This document shows, in pieces, positions 63,849 through 64,000 of a DNA stretch of 64,000 bases. The number at the start of each line of letters is the position of its first letter. Within the stretch, counting starts at the first letter, position 1. Under the pieces are notes generated by a model. That model saw only the letters and a list, made by a program, of their open reading frames with translations, did not search any database and was not told the origin of the DNA. This DNA is from Myxococcaceae bacterium (lineage in GTDB: Bacteria > Myxococcota > Myxococcia > Myxococcales > Myxococcaceae). Location: NCBI GenBank assembly GCA_019694575.1, contig JAIBBR010000006.1, forward strand, positions 1 through 64,000, in the 5' to 3' direction. The position numbers and the translations under genes were made by a program.

Positions 63849-64000
63849 TCAGCATCGCCATCTGCGAAGGGCACGACTGAGCGCCGATGTTTCTGAGAAG
63901 CCGAGCAAAAAAGCAGTCTCGGTCACGCTGTGCCCTGCTTCGAGCAACTCATGCGCGGTGGTGCGGCGCACGTCTTCAAGAATCACGCGGTAGCTCGTCT
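63849..64000 (-). CDS. AraC-family regulator, C-terminal part (cut by window edge)
   Basis: The last 50 codons encode an AraC-type second helix-turn-helix: EDVRRTTAHELLEAGHSVTE, then AFLLGFSETSALSRALRRW and a stop at 63849. The FLLGFS-x2-SA-x-SRAL pattern is diagnostic. The rest of the gene lies beyond 64000. Its target and effector cannot be told. Confidence 0.85.
   Translation of the reverse strand, partial: TSYRVILEDVRRTTAHELLEAGHSVTETAFLLGFSETSALSRALRRWRC

Overview
The window is a GC-rich bacterial chromosome segment, most likely from a Myxococcota (myxobacterial) genome. The reasons are several eukaryotic-type Ser/Thr kinases, a FHA-type sigma-54 activator, many lipoproteins with Asp-Ala-Gly/Asp-Gly-Gly rich stalks, and a complete pomY-pomZ-pomX cell-division positioning cluster, which is characterised in Myxococcus xanthus. 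No rRNA, tRNA or CRISPR array was seen.

Layout. 1-5007: a probable IS21-type element end abuts a 5'-truncated gene, followed by tightly overlapping genes for a Cys-rich lipoprotein, a dihaem cytochrome c lipoprotein and the radical-SAM enzyme QueE. 5046-5701: a VapBC toxin-antitoxin pair with its own palindromic promoter. 5702-10432: a gene-poor stretch, then (minus strand) a YadGH-like ABC transporter, a PEGA-domain Ser/Thr kinase and an aspartyl-protease lipoprotein; a 55-bp repeat links the gene-poor stretch to the protease start. 10563-20449: a large Ig-like lipoprotein, a CheA-CheC chemosensory pair without CheY/CheW/receptor, a von Willebrand A protein and an RCC1-repeat lipoprotein. 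20613-23193: a NUDT9-like ADP-ribose hydrolase followed by an AAA+ ATPase fused to a nuclease-like domain. 23168-28090: a CHASE2 adenylate cyclase, an SH3-like protein, an M48 protease and a quinone oxidoreductase. 28167-32421: a frameshifted gene, a beta-barrel protein coupled to a membrane-tethered sigma factor, and two lipoproteins, one a glycoside hydrolase. 32443-37475: pomX, pomZ and pomY, then a HAD hydrolase/PLD-like pair. 37541-46606: a 9-kb run of two giant kinases and a FemAB/BioF2-like acyltransferase. 46618-54837: lipoproteins, small hypothetical genes, a LysR remnant, a membrane protein, and a FHA sigma-54 activator coupled to a zinc-ribbon kinase. 54834-55001: a 168-bp long palindrome. 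55017-64000: an AlbA/ATPase/winged-helix regulator with an operator-like palindrome, a Zn-type alcohol dehydrogenase, an RND exporter, an unusual GT5 glycogen-synthase-like protein coupled to an SCP2 protein, and the end of an AraC-type regulator.

How they fit together: most of the window is ordinary myxobacterial chromosome (envelope lipoproteins, phospho-signalling, cell division). The parts that look accessory or unusual are the IS-like tail, vapBC, the NUDT9-like/AAA-nuclease pair, the sigma-TM-TPR fusion with its beta-barrel partner, the AlbA-type regulator and the long palindrome. All functions are read from motifs by eye; no database search was run.
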